The notes: generated by a model from the sequence alone, not told the origin. DNA of 64,000 nucleotides from Chitinophagales bacterium (GCA_020636475.1 JACJXU010000007.1:62001-126000), one strand, 5' to 3'. Counted from the first letter of the stretch, positions 54,335 to 64,000 are shown. Numbers and translations are program-made.

Positions 54335-55210
54335 TTAGTCTTTTCCCAATGCTTTTAGTACGGTTTGCCCAATAAATGCCGGTGACTCCACAACGTAGAT
54401 ACCACATTGGCGCATTATTTCCATTTTTGCGGCAGCCGTATCTTCTTTTCCGCCTACAATAGCTCCTGCATGTCCCATTCTACGACCTTTAGGAGCAGTT
54501 TGTCCCGCAATAAAACCTACCACAGGTTTGGTTCCGTGTTCTTTTACATAATAAGCGGCTTCGGCTTCCATAGTGCCACCAATTTCGCCAATCATAATAA
54601 TTGCTTCTGTGCCGGGGTCTTCCATTAATAATTTTACGGCTTCTTTGGTTGTTGTGCCAATAATAGGGTCGCCACCAATCCCAATGCAAGTAGATTGTCC
54701 TAAACCGGCTTTGGTTACTTGGTCAACCGCTTCGTAGGTAAGTGTACCCGAGCGCGAAACAATTCCGATAGTACCTTTTTGGTGAATAAAGCCGGGCATA
54801 ATGCCTACTTTTGCTTCGCCGGGAGTTATTACACCAGGACAGTTGGGACCGATAAGGCGACATTTGTAGTCGCTGATAAAAGATTTCACTTTTACCATAT
54901 CTTGTACCGGAATACCTTCGGTAATGCAAATAACAAGACCAATACCCGCTGCGGCGGCTTCCATAATAGCATCGGCAGCAAAGGCGGGCGGAACAAAAAT
55001 TATACTGGTATTAGCTTGTGTAGCTGCTACTGCTTCGGTTACGGTATTAAAAACGGGCTTACCTAAGTGCGTTTGTCCACCTTTTCCGGGCGTTACGCCG
55101 CCTACTACATTGGTTCCGTATGCAATCATTTGCTCGGCATGAAATGTTCCTTCCGAACCTGTAAATCCTTGTACCAATACTTTTGAGTTATTTCCAACTA
55201 ATACAGACAT
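54335..55210 (-). CDS. sucD: Succinyl-CoA synthetase alpha subunit
   Basis: The alpha subunit of the citric-acid-cycle enzyme that makes ATP or GTP from succinyl-CoA. The CoA-binding N-terminal domain ([21 protein letters not shown]) and the phosphohistidine H247 in [12 protein letters not shown] are present. The length of 291 residues is typical. The beta subunit gene (sucC) is not in the window. It is the first gene of a run sucD-ruvA-sprA-thiL in one direction, with its own promoter at 55257-55264. Confidence 0.97.
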   Translation of the reverse strand: MSVLVGNNSKVLVQGFTGSEGTFHAEQMIAYGTNVVGGVTPGKGGQTHLGKPVFNTVTEAVAATQANTSIIFVPPAFAADAIMEAAAAGIGLVICITEGIPVQDMVKVKSFISDYKCRLIGPNCPGVITPGEAKVGIMPGFIHQKGTIGIVSRSGTLTYEAVDQVTKAGLGQSTCIGIGGDPIIGTTTKEAVKLLMEDPGTEAIIMIGEIGGTMEAEAAYYVKEHGTKPVVGFIAGQTAPKGRRMGHAGAIVGGKEDTAAAKMEIMRQCGIYVVESPAFIGQTVLKALGKD

Positions 55211-55256
55211 AATATTTTATTTACTAAAAGTGAAGTTTGTTTTCAAAAAATCGGCA

Positions 55257-55264
55257 CAAAGATA
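55257..55264 (-). promoter_or_regulatory. -7 box of sucD
   Basis: The minus strand reads TATCTTTG, a match to TAnnTTTG, 46 bases before the sucD start. The rest of the 288-base gap to 55498 holds only a weak hairpin (55293-55299 with 55313-55319). Confidence 0.5.
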
Positions 55265-55498
55265 GTTTTTTTTACGAATACTGTAAATTTTATGGCTGTG
55301 TATTTGGCTATAACAGCCAACTTTAGCCTTATTGTATAACCGTAGCGTATTTTACCGAAAACTTAGTGGGGAATTTTTTTCTGTGAAAAAGCAAACAACA
55401 TTCTTTTGCATAGCATTGTGCTACTATTACTGCACTAAGTTTCGCAAAGTATTTCACGAAGTGGTGCAAAGTTGTTGGCAAAAGACAAGTAATTTATA

Positions 55499-56269
55499 TT
55501 ATTTTCTTACAAAAGTGAGTCTGGCAATATCTTTTGGAGAGGGAAAAATTTTGTCTAACTGGCGGGTTATAGGCAAACTTAGTTGTTGTAAAATGGTAGA
55601 AAGTGTGTTGAGGGGTTCGCCTTCTTGTCGGCTGCCGGAATTTAAGCCTTTCCGAATTGCGCCCGACACGTAGTAGCTTGTACGAATGTTGATAAATGCC
55701 TCGGATTGGAGCGAAAAACCGTGTTGTTGCATAATGTTTGCGTAGTATTGCACCGGACGACCCAGACAGAGTTCATCGCCTTTTACTTCGTTTTCGATGC
55801 GCTCGAATAGCAGCACTTGTTCTTTCGCTACGCGGGCAATTTCTGCCATAATATTTTTGAGCATCGTTTCGTTGGTATTGTGTTGGAGTACGGTAGCCGT
55901 GAAAACTATATCGAACGATTGGTCGGGAAAAGGCAAAGTTTGTCCGTCAATTTTTATCACTTCTACGGCTTTGGGTACTTTGTTTCTTGCCAGAGCCACC
56001 ATTTCGCTCGAAATATCGGCACCTACCAATGTTTTAGGTTGAAGCGCAGCTACTTCTAACAAATTTCCGCCGGGTCCGCAGCCTATTTCCAAAACAGATT
56101 TGTTGCTAAAATCAACACTTTTGAGCATTGTCAAAAACTTCTCACGTTTGTAGCGGTAGTAGGGTTCGTCGTCTCCGGCAATGACGTTTTTGCCATTTTC
56201 TCTGGCTTTTATTCTTTGTCCTACCTCCGACCAGTATTTTTCGGGCTGATAATTTTGGGATTTTGTCAT
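55499..56269 (-). CDS. Class I SAM-dependent methyltransferase
   Basis: Transfers a methyl group from AdoMet to an unknown small molecule or lipid. The AdoMet motif is LEIGCGPGGNLLEV, then the acidic D in LVGADISSEM, and a motif-II region LPFPDQSFDIVFTATVLQHN; the type is UbiE-like (methyltransferase 11). I begin it at the ATG at 56269 (MTKSQNYQPEKYW) because the longer frame (56344) overlaps trkH and adds a hydrophobic stretch that does not belong to the fold. The length is then 256 residues. It may share a transcript with trkA-trkH. No quinone or lipid pathway neighbour identifies the substrate. Confidence 0.85.
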   Translation of the reverse strand: MTKSQNYQPEKYWSEVGQRIKARENGKNVIAGDDEPYYRYKREKFLTMLKSVDFSNKSVLEIGCGPGGNLLEVAALQPKTLVGADISSEMVALARNKVPKAVEVIKIDGQTLPFPDQSFDIVFTATVLQHNTNETMLKNIMAEIARVAKEQVLLFERIENEVKGDELCLGRPVQYYANIMQQHGFSLQSEAFINIRTSYYVSGAIRKGLNSGSRQEGEPLNTLSTILQQLSLPITRQLDKIFPSPKDIARLTFVRK

Positions 56270-56328
56270 AGATATATTTTTCAAAGCCAAGATACAAATA
56301 ATCTTTAAGACTGAACTATAAAAACACG

Positions 56329-57786
56329 TTAATAAGACCGCCAAAAAGCCGGTGTGAAAATAATTAAGATGGTAAACAACTCCAATCGACCGATGAGCAT
56401 CAAAACCGAAAGTATGTACTTGGCGGTATCCGAAAGGTGAAAGAAATTGGCAGAAGGTCCTGTACTACCCAAGCCCGGACCTACATTTCCCAAAGAAGTA
56501 GCTACCGAACCCGCTGCGGTGGCAAAATCAATACCTAATGCCGAAAGTGACAGCAAGCCCACCACATAAATCATTACATACACCAATACAAAAACCAACA
56601 CATTGGCAACAATGCCCGAAGGAATTGCTTTTTTGTTGAGCAGCACCGGAATTACGGCGCGTTGGTGCAAAAGACGCTTAAACTCTAACAAACATGCTTT
56701 GAAGGTAACAATATGTCGGATAATCTTTACACTTCCGCTGGTAGAACCCGCCGAGCCGCCGCAAAACATTAAGCCCAGCGAAATCATAATCAAAAAATTT
56801 CCCCACAACAAAAAGTCTGCCGTAGCAAAACCCGTAGTGGTAATAAGGGAAACCACCTGAAAAATACTATCGCGAAATATTTTTTCCAAACTTTCGCCTC
56901 CTTGCCGCAAGTAGAGTACAAAAGTATAAATGAAGGTAAAAATAAGCGTAATACGCGTGTACCAAATAAATTCTTCGTTTTTCCAAAATTTATTCAGTTT
57001 TCCTTTCAATCCCCAATAAACCAAAGCAAAGTTGGTACCCGCTACAAACATAAAAAAGGTGAGAATGTATTGAATAAGCGGACTGTAAAAACCCGCACTG
57101 GCTTGTTTGGTGGAAAATCCGCCCGTTGCCATAGTAGTAAATGAGTGATTTATAGCATCGAAAAAATTCATTCCGGCAAGCCACAACAATAAACATTCTA
57201 CGCCGGTAATAAGCACATACGCCGCCCAAAGTCTTTTTGCCGTTTCCTGAATACGCGGCGTGAGTTTGTCGGACGTGGGTCCCGGCGATTCGGCAACAAA
57301 CAGTTCCATACCACCAATACCCAAAATCGGCAAAATAGCTACCGTCAGTACAATAATTCCCATTCCGCCAAGCCATTGCGTGAGGCTTCGCCAAAACAAA
57401 ATACCTTTGGGCAAGGCTTCAATATCGTTTAAAATAGAAGCTCCGGTAGTGGTAAATCCCGACACCGTTTCAAAAACAGCATCGGCAAAGGAAGGAATTG
57501 CGCCGCTTACAATATAAGGAATTGCACCAAAAATAGACATGCTCAGCCAACCCACGCTTACAATTAGATACCCTTCACGCTTGCGAATATTAGAATTTGG
57601 TGCTTTTAGTGCTTTCCACAAAAACAAACCCAACAATAGCAAGCCCATACTACAAGCGGTCATTTCCCACGCTACCTGATGCTCGCCATAAATGAGGCTT
57701 ACAGGCACACAAAGCAACATTGCAGCCGCCAACAAAAGCTGTACTACACCAATAAAATTGAATAAAAAACGTATATTTAAATTCAT
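56329..57786 (-). CDS. trkH: Potassium transporter TrkH
   Basis: The membrane subunit of the Trk/Ktr potassium uptake system. Four pore-loop units with selectivity-filter sequences occur in order: SGFTTTGASI, TMATGGFST, SLITTTGFATAD and SLGNVGPGLG. They lie among about ten hydrophobic helices in 485 residues. It starts 14 bases after trkA on the same strand, so the two subunits form an operon. Confidence 0.95.
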   Translation of the reverse strand: MNLNIRFLFNFIGVVQLLLAAAMLLCVPVSLIYGEHQVAWEMTACSMGLLLLGLFLWKALKAPNSNIRKREGYLIVSVGWLSMSIFGAIPYIVSGAIPSFADAVFETVSGFTTTGASILNDIEALPKGILFWRSLTQWLGGMGIIVLTVAILPILGIGGMELFVAESPGPTSDKLTPRIQETAKRLWAAYVLITGVECLLLWLAGMNFFDAINHSFTTMATGGFSTKQASAGFYSPLIQYILTFFMFVAGTNFALVYWGLKGKLNKFWKNEEFIWYTRITLIFTFIYTFVLYLRQGGESLEKIFRDSIFQVVSLITTTGFATADFLLWGNFLIMISLGLMFCGGSAGSTSGSVKIIRHIVTFKACLLEFKRLLHQRAVIPVLLNKKAIPSGIVANVLVFVLVYVMIYVVGLLSLSALGIDFATAAGSVATSLGNVGPGLGSTGPSANFFHLSDTAKYILSVLMLIGRLELFTILIIFTPAFWRSY

Positions 57787-57800
57787 GTTTTGGGGAAATT

Positions 57801-59147
57801 TTATTCAAAAAAAGCTTCTACTTCTCCAATCGTCTCCGGTCGAACAAAAACCACCACCTTGTCGCCATTGAGAATTTGCTGGTCGGCAGTAGGAATAAAA
57901 CTTTCGTTGCCGCGAATTACGCCGCCAATAAGCGCATTTTTGGGAAAACGCAAGTCTTTAATAACATGCTGGGTAATTTTGCTGTTGGCATGCACCTGAA
58001 ACTCTATCACTTCGGCATCCACGCCGTGCAGACTCGTTATGGCTTGCACATAACCCTTTCGGATATGGCGAAAAATATTGTTGGCGGTAATAAGTTTTTT
58101 GTTGATAAGTGTATCCACACCAATATTTTGCGAAACGGTAATATAATCTCTGCCTTCCACCATTGCGATAGTTTTGGCAACGCCGTGTTTTTTTGCAATA
58201 AGCGAACTTAGAATATTGGTTTCGGTATTGTTGGTTACTGCCAAAAACACATCAATATTGGGCAAATCCTCTTCCAGCAAAACATCAGAATCGCGCCCGT
58301 CTGCATTGATAACCAAGGTGTCGGTAAGGTATTCTGCCAAAGCAATGCTCTTGGCTTGGTCAATTTCAATCAACTTTACGTTATAACTTTTTTGTAGTCG
58401 CTCGGCTGCCAACTTTCCAACGGTACTACCACCCAAAATCATAATGTTTTTAATGTTGATACGCTTTTTGCCGGTAAGGCGCAAAATGGCATCTATTTTA
58501 TCTTTTTGGGCAATAAAATAAACATTGTCGTTGAACAGCACCTTGTCGCTGCCGCGCGGAATAATGGTTTCGCCATCGCGCAATATAGCAATGAGGCGCA
58601 AGCCCGTAGTGGGAAACTTTTGCGAGGTTTCGGCTAAAGTTTTGTTCAATAAAAATGCATTGTTATCTACAATATGAATACCCACCACACAAAGTTTTCC
58701 TCCTTCAAATTCAAACAAATCTGTGAGGGCGGCATCACTTACTAAGCGTACTACTTCTTTGGCTGCCAGCAGACGCGGCGAAAACAGCGTATCAATACCC
58801 AATTGCTTAAAAAAAGCCACCTGTTCGGGGTGAATAGAATACTTGTTGTCGTTGTCGCGGGCAATAGTACGTTTTACGCCCATTTTTTTGCCTACAATCG
58901 AAGTGATAATATTATTTTGCTCCGAAGAAGTAAGACTCAACAACAAATCTGCGTTGCCTACATTAGCTTGGTTAAGTATATCAATCGAAGAAGAGTCTCC
59001 GCGAATAGTTTCCACATCCAATTTATTCGCTACATGGTTCAATATTTCTTGGCTGTCATCAATAATCACGATATCGTGTGCCTCTTTGGAAAGTAAATTC
59101 GCCAAATGGAATCCCATTTCACCTGCTCCGGCAATAACTATTTTCAT
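57801..59147 (-). CDS. trkA: Trk potassium uptake regulatory subunit TrkA
   Basis: A cytoplasmic gating subunit that binds NAD(H) and nucleotides. Two RCK units are present: the first begins IVIAGAGEMGFHLANLL, with the Rossmann glycines at residues 7-12; the second begins IMILGGSTVGKLAAERL in the middle of the protein. Each is followed by a TrkA-C domain, with AVTNNTETNIL and RKGYVQAITSLHGVDAEVI. The length of 448 residues is standard. trkH follows directly. Confidence 0.96.
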   Translation of the reverse strand: MKIVIAGAGEMGFHLANLLSKEAHDIVIIDDSQEILNHVANKLDVETIRGDSSSIDILNQANVGNADLLLSLTSSEQNNIITSIVGKKMGVKRTIARDNDNKYSIHPEQVAFFKQLGIDTLFSPRLLAAKEVVRLVSDAALTDLFEFEGGKLCVVGIHIVDNNAFLLNKTLAETSQKFPTTGLRLIAILRDGETIIPRGSDKVLFNDNVYFIAQKDKIDAILRLTGKKRINIKNIMILGGSTVGKLAAERLQKSYNVKLIEIDQAKSIALAEYLTDTLVINADGRDSDVLLEEDLPNIDVFLAVTNNTETNILSSLIAKKHGVAKTIAMVEGRDYITVSQNIGVDTLINKKLITANNIFRHIRKGYVQAITSLHGVDAEVIEFQVHANSKITQHVIKDLRFPKNALIGGVIRGNESFIPTADQQILNGDKVVVFVRPETIGEVEAFFE

Positions 59148-59360
59148 TTATTTTTTATAATTTGGATGTTTTGTAAAAACTAATTTGTACAAAAACACAG
59201 TAAATTTAGGAACAACATACCTTATTGTACAAAATACAGCGCGAAGCTACATCATTCACAACAATTCTTTCGTTTTTTATGTCAGAAATTAAGGTAAAAA
59301 TGAACCTTTTTATGGGCTTATTTGTCTTTAACTTTTGAAAAATAAACAGATTTTCCTTCC

Positions 59361-60587
59361 ATGATTTTCATGATAGCTATTTTATTAGCTTTAGATATTT
59401 ATGCTTTTCAGGCAATACGCACCGCTACGCAAGATTGGTCGCCTTCCGCGCGAATGGGCATTACCATTTTATACTTTTCTGTAACGGTTTTTTATTTTAT
59501 CATCGCTCTTCTCATTGAAAATGGCTCCGTAACTCGCGAGACATACTGGTTTAGAAAATACATAGCTCCTTTGTGGGTAGTACTCACTTTCCCTAAAATT
59601 ATTATCGCTGTGTTTCTGCTATCCGAAGATGCTGTGCGTATAGTGCGCTGGATTGGACGGCTTTTCACCAACCCTGCTCCTTCTACTACTACTGCCCAAA
59701 ATGCTATTTCGCGTTCGGTGTTTCTCAGCAGGCTTGGCATTGCAGTCGCAGCACTTCCGGCAATATCGCTGTTGTATGGTGCGGTAATGAATACGTATAA
59801 TTATCAGCTAAAAAAAGTAAAATTATCCTTGCCCAATCTGCCGGAGAGTTTTAAAAAATGGAAAATAATTCAAATTTCGGACATACACATTGGCAGCCTT
59901 ACCGACCAAAAAGCTGTGCAACGAGGTATTGATATGATTAATAAAGAAAATGCCGATTTGGTATTATTCACAGGCGATTTGGTGAATACGCAAGCGCAAG
60001 AAATGGATGAGTGGAAGGAAATTTTTAGCCAAATAAAAGCTAAAAAAGGTGTTTTTTCTATTTTAGGAAATCACGATTATGGCGACTATGTGCGCTGGAG
60101 TAGCGTAGAAGCCAAAAAAGCCAATTTTCAACAATTAGTTGATACGCACAAGCAAATGGGTTGGCGGCTTTTGCGCAACGAACACCAAGTTTTTGAAGAA
60201 AATGGCAAAACGCTCGCACTTATTGGCGTAGAAAACTGGAGCAACAAAGCCCACTTTCCACGCTACGGCAACCTCAAGGCTGCTTGCGATGGCTGCGAAG
60301 CCGACTGCAAAATTCTTCTCTCGCACGACCCTTCGCATTGGGAAGCAGAAGTACTCAATTATCCCGACATTGCCCTCACGCTTTCGGGACACACGCACGG
60401 CATGCAATTTGGCATTAACTGGGGCAGCTTTAAGTGGAGCCCTATTCAGTATGTGTACAAACAATGGGCGGGACTTTATCAACAAAAACAACAACAAATT
60501 TACGTGAACACCGGATTTGGCGTTTTGGGCTTTCCGGGAAGAGTCGGCTTTTTGCCTGAAATAACCGTTTTTACTTTCGACAGTTAA
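59361..60587 (+). CDS. Membrane-anchored metallophosphoesterase
   Basis: A calcineurin-like phosphoesterase with an N-terminal membrane part. Residues about 1-160 hold several hydrophobic helices. The two-metal domain follows, with ISDIHIG (D174, H176), FTGDLV, GNHDYGDY, LLSHDP and SGHTHGMQFG. The type is close to YkuE-like enzymes, which act on lipid phosphates such as UDP-diacylglucosamine (LpxG-like); a lipid A role is possible but unproven. The TonB receptor gene begins nine bases after the stop, so they are probably cotranscribed. Confidence 0.9.
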   Translation: MIFMIAILLALDIYAFQAIRTATQDWSPSARMGITILYFSVTVFYFIIALLIENGSVTRETYWFRKYIAPLWVVLTFPKIIIAVFLLSEDAVRIVRWIGRLFTNPAPSTTTAQNAISRSVFLSRLGIAVAALPAISLLYGAVMNTYNYQLKKVKLSLPNLPESFKKWKIIQISDIHIGSLTDQKAVQRGIDMINKENADLVLFTGDLVNTQAQEMDEWKEIFSQIKAKKGVFSILGNHDYGDYVRWSSVEAKKANFQQLVDTHKQMGWRLLRNEHQVFEENGKTLALIGVENWSNKAHFPRYGNLKAACDGCEADCKILLSHDPSHWEAEVLNYPDIALTLSGHTHGMQFGINWGSFKWSPIQYVYKQWAGLYQQKQQQIYVNTGFGVLGFPGRVGFLPEITVFTFDS

Positions 60588-60596
60588 AATTTTGCT

Positions 60597-62927
60597 ATGA
60601 AAAAAATACTACAAATTTTTCTTTTGCTCATATTGGTAAATACTACGTTTTACTTACAAGCTCAAAACAATACGCGTTTTACCATAAGCGGCTATGTAAA
60701 CGATGCCGATAATGGCGAAAGTCTTATTGGCGTGAGCATTTACAACAACATGCTGAAGCAGGGAACCGTTACCAATGCTTATGGCTTTTTCTCACTTACA
60801 CTGCCGCAAGGTACGCACGAGTTGGTGTTTTCGTATGTGGGCTACGAAACGCATACCGAAAGTATTACGCTAAACCAGAACATTACATTCAACCTCAATT
60901 TGCAAGCGGCGCAGGAAGAACTGCAAGAAGTGGTGATAAAAGCAAATTCGTTTCAGGAAAAAATAGCGACTACCCAAATGAGTGTAGAACAGCTAAGTAT
61001 GAAAGAAGCAAAACTACTGCCCGCACTTTTTGGCGAGGTGGATATTATAAAAACGCTGCAACTAAAGCCCGGCGTGACAAGCGGCGGCGAAGGTTCGAGT
61101 GGTATTTTTGTACGCGGCGGCGGTGCCGACCAAAACTTGGTACTCTTGGACGAAGCTCCTGTGTATAATCCTTCGCATTTGTTTGGTTTTTTCAGCTCCT
61201 TCAATTCCGATGCCGTAAAAAGTGTGGACTTGTACAAAGGTGGTTTTCCTGCCGAATATGGCGGAAAACTCAGTTCGGTGATTGATGTGAAACTGAACGA
61301 CGGCAATAACAAAAAATTTTCCGGTACAGGCGGCTTAGGACTCATCGCTTCGCGACTTACTTTAGAAGCTCCTATTGTAAAAGAAAAGTCCTCTTTTATC
61401 ATTTCGGCACGAAGAACGTATGTGGACATTTTTACCCGCGCTATCAACAAAGCCAGCGAAGATAAAGAAGACTACTCGCCTATTCCCAATTACTATTTTT
61501 ATGACCTAAACCTCAAAGCCAACTATATTCTGAGCGACAAAGACAAGATTTTTATTAGTGGTTTTCTCAGCCGCGATATTTTTAGTTTCGATGTGGACGA
61601 TTTTTCTATTGACTTCGGTTGGGGAAATAGAGCCGCTACGGCGCGCTGGAATCACATTTTCAATCCTCGCTTATTCCTAAATACTACCTTTACTTTTTCG
61701 CAATACGATTATAAAATAAGCAACTCCATCGACATTTTTAGTTTTGACTTAGGCTCCGGCATCGAAGATTATACGCTAAAAGTTGATTTTCTATATGCGC
61801 CTTCGGCAAAACATAACATCAAATTTGGCGGAAGCGGTATTCATCACACTTTTGATGTAAACAGAATAAACACCAACAGCGAAGATGGCTCGTTTGATAT
61901 ACATTTAGGTTCGACTTTAAACGGCGTAGAAACAGGTGTATATATTTCGGACGACATTGAGATAAGCGATGCCTTAAAAATAAATACAGGTTTGCGCTGG
62001 TCGGGTTTTGCCAATGATGGTAAATTTTACCACGGTTTGGAGCCCCGTTTTTCGGCGCGTTATGCTTTCAATGAAAAAGTTTCGGCAAAAATAAGCTATG
62101 CGCGTATGTTTCAATATGTGCATTTAGCCTCCAGTTCGGGAGCTTCGTTGCCTACGGACGTGTGGTATCCTTCTACCAAAATAGTGCAGCCCGAAATTTC
62201 TGACCAAGTAGCCGGTGGCGTGAGTTTTTTGCTCGGCGACAAATTTTTGCTAAGTAATGAAGTATATTACAAATGGACGCAACGACAAATTGATTTCAAA
62301 GATGGAGCGGAGTTGTTTACCAGCGATAATTTGGCAGAAGAGTTTGTTTTTGGCAAAGGCTGGAGCTATGGTAATGAATTTTATATCGAAAAAACCGAAG
62401 GGCGCACTACGGGTTGGATTGGCTACACTTGGTCGAAAACATGGCGACAGTTTGATGCCATTTCACAAGGAAGAAAATTTCCTGCCCGCAACGACCGTCG
62501 CCACGACATTAGCATTGTAATAATGCACCAACTAAAACCAAAGTTATCTATTTCCGCAGCTTGGGTATATAATACAGGCATTGCGTATAGTTTGCCGGTG
62601 GGCAGATATTATTTGCAAGATATAAGTGGCGCACCTGCGCAAATAGTTCCCATTTATCCCGACCGCAATTCGTTCAGAATGCCCGCTTACCATCGTTTGG
62701 ATTTGAGTATGGTGTGGAAATTTACACCGCAGTGGGGCGAGTCCGACTTGTCGTTTAGCGTGTACAACGCTTACAATCGCCGCAACGCTTATTTTATTTA
62801 TTTTGAAGAAAAAACCGAAACAGTAAATATAAATGGCGAACCCGAAGAAATAACCACCGGATTTTCTGCCAAACAAGTGTCTTTATTTCCCATTATTCCT
62901 TCTATTACATGGAATTTCAAATTTTAA
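60597..62927 (+). CDS. TonB-dependent receptor with carboxypeptidase-like N-terminal domain
   Basis: An outer-membrane transporter for an unknown ligand. A signal peptide (about residues 1-22) is followed by a carboxypeptidase-regulatory-like domain (about 27-105), as in SusC-type receptors. A plug with GIFVRGGGADQNLVLLDEAP and GGFPAEYGGKLSSVIDVK comes next, then the barrel to the C-terminal strand IPSITWNFKF. The length of 776 residues is moderate. The DUF4249 lipoprotein gene starts 12 bases later, a pairing common in Bacteroidota and similar to SusC/SusD. The ligand cannot be named. Confidence 0.93.
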   Translation: MKKILQIFLLLILVNTTFYLQAQNNTRFTISGYVNDADNGESLIGVSIYNNMLKQGTVTNAYGFFSLTLPQGTHELVFSYVGYETHTESITLNQNITFNLNLQAAQEELQEVVIKANSFQEKIATTQMSVEQLSMKEAKLLPALFGEVDIIKTLQLKPGVTSGGEGSSGIFVRGGGADQNLVLLDEAPVYNPSHLFGFFSSFNSDAVKSVDLYKGGFPAEYGGKLSSVIDVKLNDGNNKKFSGTGGLGLIASRLTLEAPIVKEKSSFIISARRTYVDIFTRAINKASEDKEDYSPIPNYYFYDLNLKANYILSDKDKIFISGFLSRDIFSFDVDDFSIDFGWGNRAATARWNHIFNPRLFLNTTFTFSQYDYKISNSIDIFSFDLGSGIEDYTLKVDFLYAPSAKHNIKFGGSGIHHTFDVNRINTNSEDGSFDIHLGSTLNGVETGVYISDDIEISDALKINTGLRWSGFANDGKFYHGLEPRFSARYAFNEKVSAKISYARMFQYVHLASSSGASLPTDVWYPSTKIVQPEISDQVAGGVSFLLGDKFLLSNEVYYKWTQRQIDFKDGAELFTSDNLAEEFVFGKGWSYGNEFYIEKTEGRTTGWIGYTWSKTWRQFDAISQGRKFPARNDRRHDISIVIMHQLKPKLSISAAWVYNTGIAYSLPVGRYYLQDISGAPAQIVPIYPDRNSFRMPAYHRLDLSMVWKFTPQWGESDLSFSVYNAYNRRNAYFIYFEEKTETVNINGEPEEITTGFSAKQVSLFPIIPSITWNFKF

Positions 62928-62939
62928 AATCGTACAAAA

Positions 62940-63773
62940 ATGTTTAAACAAGCTATATTTTGGAGTGTGCTATTTATGTTTTTCTTGTCGGCTTGCGGTA
63001 GTTTGGAAAAAGAAATTACGGTGGATTTGCCCGAATATGAAAAACAATATATAGTTGAAGGGTATTTAGAAGCCAATAAGCCATTTCGCTTGCTGCTTAC
63101 ACACAGTAGTGGCTACTTCGATGCTATTACCGAAAGTGTAATAGACGATGTATTGGTAAACGATGCGCTGGTAACTATTTCCTACGGCGAAACCGTTGAT
63201 ACGCTACACCCAAACGGAGGTTTTCCTTTGTATATTGAAGACGATAAACTATTCAATTACGGCAGCGAAAATATGGTTCCCGAGCTATACAATACGCCTT
63301 TCGATTTGAATATAGAAACAGCCGATGGCAAAAAAATGTGGGCAAGTACGCAACTTTTGCCTGCTATATCCATAGATTCTGTTACATTCAGAAAAAATGC
63401 CGACAGTATGGCTTTAGTGCTTACATACGTGAGCGACCCCGTCAATGAAGCGAATTTTTATCGCCGTATGGCTTATTTCAATAATATGGACAGTTTAGAG
63501 CAAGATTTTGTAACAGACGATGCCGTAGTGGGCGAAAAAAACCAAATAGTATTTGGTACAGCCTATAACTACGCGCCCAACGACACGGCTATTAACATAC
63601 TGTATCACATTACCCAAGACTATTACGACTATTTCCGCACCATGCAAAGTGCGGTATCTTCCAACGGAAATCCGTTTGCCATACCTTCATCTATTATTTC
63701 CAATATTCAAGGTGATGGCATCGGCATTTTTACCAGTTTGACAAAAACCGAAGTAATAAAAGTGTACGAATAA
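62940..63773 (+). CDS. DUF4249 family lipoprotein
   Basis: A probable surface lipoprotein partner of the upstream TonB receptor. The signal ends in the lipobox LSAC, with the cysteine at about residue 20, then a stretch like KEITVDLPEYEKQYIVEGYLE that marks the DUF4249 family. The rest is mostly beta. The length of 277 residues fits. The role is probably substrate capture or gating for the receptor, from gene pairing alone. It is convergent with the gene at the window edge. Confidence 0.88.
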   Translation: MFKQAIFWSVLFMFFLSACGSLEKEITVDLPEYEKQYIVEGYLEANKPFRLLLTHSSGYFDAITESVIDDVLVNDALVTISYGETVDTLHPNGGFPLYIEDDKLFNYGSENMVPELYNTPFDLNIETADGKKMWASTQLLPAISIDSVTFRKNADSMALVLTYVSDPVNEANFYRRMAYFNNMDSLEQDFVTDDAVVGEKNQIVFGTAYNYAPNDTAINILYHITQDYYDYFRTMQSAVSSNGNPFAIPSSIISNIQGDGIGIFTSLTKTEVIKVYE

Positions 63774-63799
63774 GTACGTTTTCCCTTTAAATTAAAAAA

Positions 63800-64000
63800 T
63801 TAAAACGGCAAATCGTCCTCTATAGCATCTAAGTTTTGCGACATAGGTGCGGCTGTCGGTGTTGTCATCGGATTTGTGTTGGGAACGGCATTGTTTTGCA
63901 CATTGGCGGGCGTATTAGAAAAGCTCGCATTTGCGTCAATCAGTTTTTCTACTTTCCACGCATCTAAAGAATTAAAATAAATATCCTCGCCGTTTTTTTC
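63800..64000 (-). CDS. DUF3127/SSB-like protein, C-terminal part (runs off the window)
   Basis: Only the last 66 residues are present, read on the minus strand from the window edge to the TAA at 63800. The visible part begins EKNGEDIYFNSLDAWKVEKL, which resembles the final strand of the OB-fold in DUF3127 proteins. A Pro/Thr/Asn-rich linker follows, then the acidic tip EDDLPF. Such a tip is typical of single-stranded-DNA-binding proteins, where it recruits partners. It is either DUF3127 or a true SSB; the missing N-terminus would decide. Confidence 0.7.
   Translation of the reverse strand, partial: EKNGEDIYFNSLDAWKVEKLIDANASFSNTPANVQNNAVPNTNPMTTPTAAPMSQNLDAIEDDLPF

Noticed and set aside
55293..55319. 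Hairpin TGGCTGT/ACAGCCA as a terminator
   Set aside because: Only seven base pairs, 13-base loop and no T-run on either strand.

Overview
The window comes from a member of the Bacteroidota. The evidence is a type IX secretion (T9SS) and gliding gene set (SprA/Sov, PorP/SprF, a giant surface protein with a type B sorting domain), a TonB receptor with a carboxypeptidase-like N-terminal domain paired with a DUF4249 lipoprotein, a C-terminal fragment resembling DUF3127 proteins, and promoters of the Bacteroidota type (-7 box TAnnTTTG) in front of many genes. Shine-Dalgarno sites are mostly absent, as is usual in this phylum. I would not name a genus from sequence alone. I see no rRNA, tRNA or CRISPR.

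Layout. 1-4.4 kb: a sulfotransferase and a GH31 alpha-glucosidase on the minus strand, then a short-chain dehydrogenase bracketed by two REP-like inverted repeats. 4.8-24 kb: a PorP/SprF protein next to an 18-kb gene for a 6028-residue secreted protein. That protein has an N-terminal DUF11-like part, 37 cysteine-containing Ig-like domains (my count) with a regular 5/10-domain higher-order period, 11 cadherin-like domains and a T9SS type B C-terminal domain. 24.2-30 kb: a DUF2797 protein, valyl-tRNA synthetase and a SulP-STAS-carbonic anhydrase fusion.

30.3-34.2 kb: a restriction-modification island. An XRE controller and two different DNA methyltransferases form one translationally coupled operon. 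A 661-residue PD-(D/E)xK protein is convergent and overlaps the second methyltransferase by 84 bp. Each transcription unit starts behind its own perfect palindrome, and a short direct repeat flanks the island.

34.4-38.7 kb: glycosyltransferase and phosphohexomutase pair, a decayed TnpB gene that has lost the first RuvC aspartate, and dapF. 38.8-46.2 kb: an HtrA protease with a TTG start, an orphan C-terminal transketolase half, an arginine-deiminase-like enzyme, a lipoprotein, a Gfo/Idh/MocA oxidoreductase and thiL. 46.2-55.2 kb: sprA, ruvA and sucD in one orientation, with thiL three bases after sprA. 55.5-64 kb: a methyltransferase, trkH and trkA for potassium uptake, then a metallophosphoesterase, a TonB receptor and a DUF4249 lipoprotein, and at the edge the C-terminus of a DUF3127/SSB-like protein.

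Working together: SprA is the T9SS outer-membrane channel, PorP/SprF anchors type B cargo, and the 6028-residue protein is the evident cargo. The TonB/DUF4249 pair is a probable outer-membrane uptake system. The most interesting loci are the R-M island, with its two unrelated palindromic operators and border repeats, and the hierarchical repeat of the giant adhesin.
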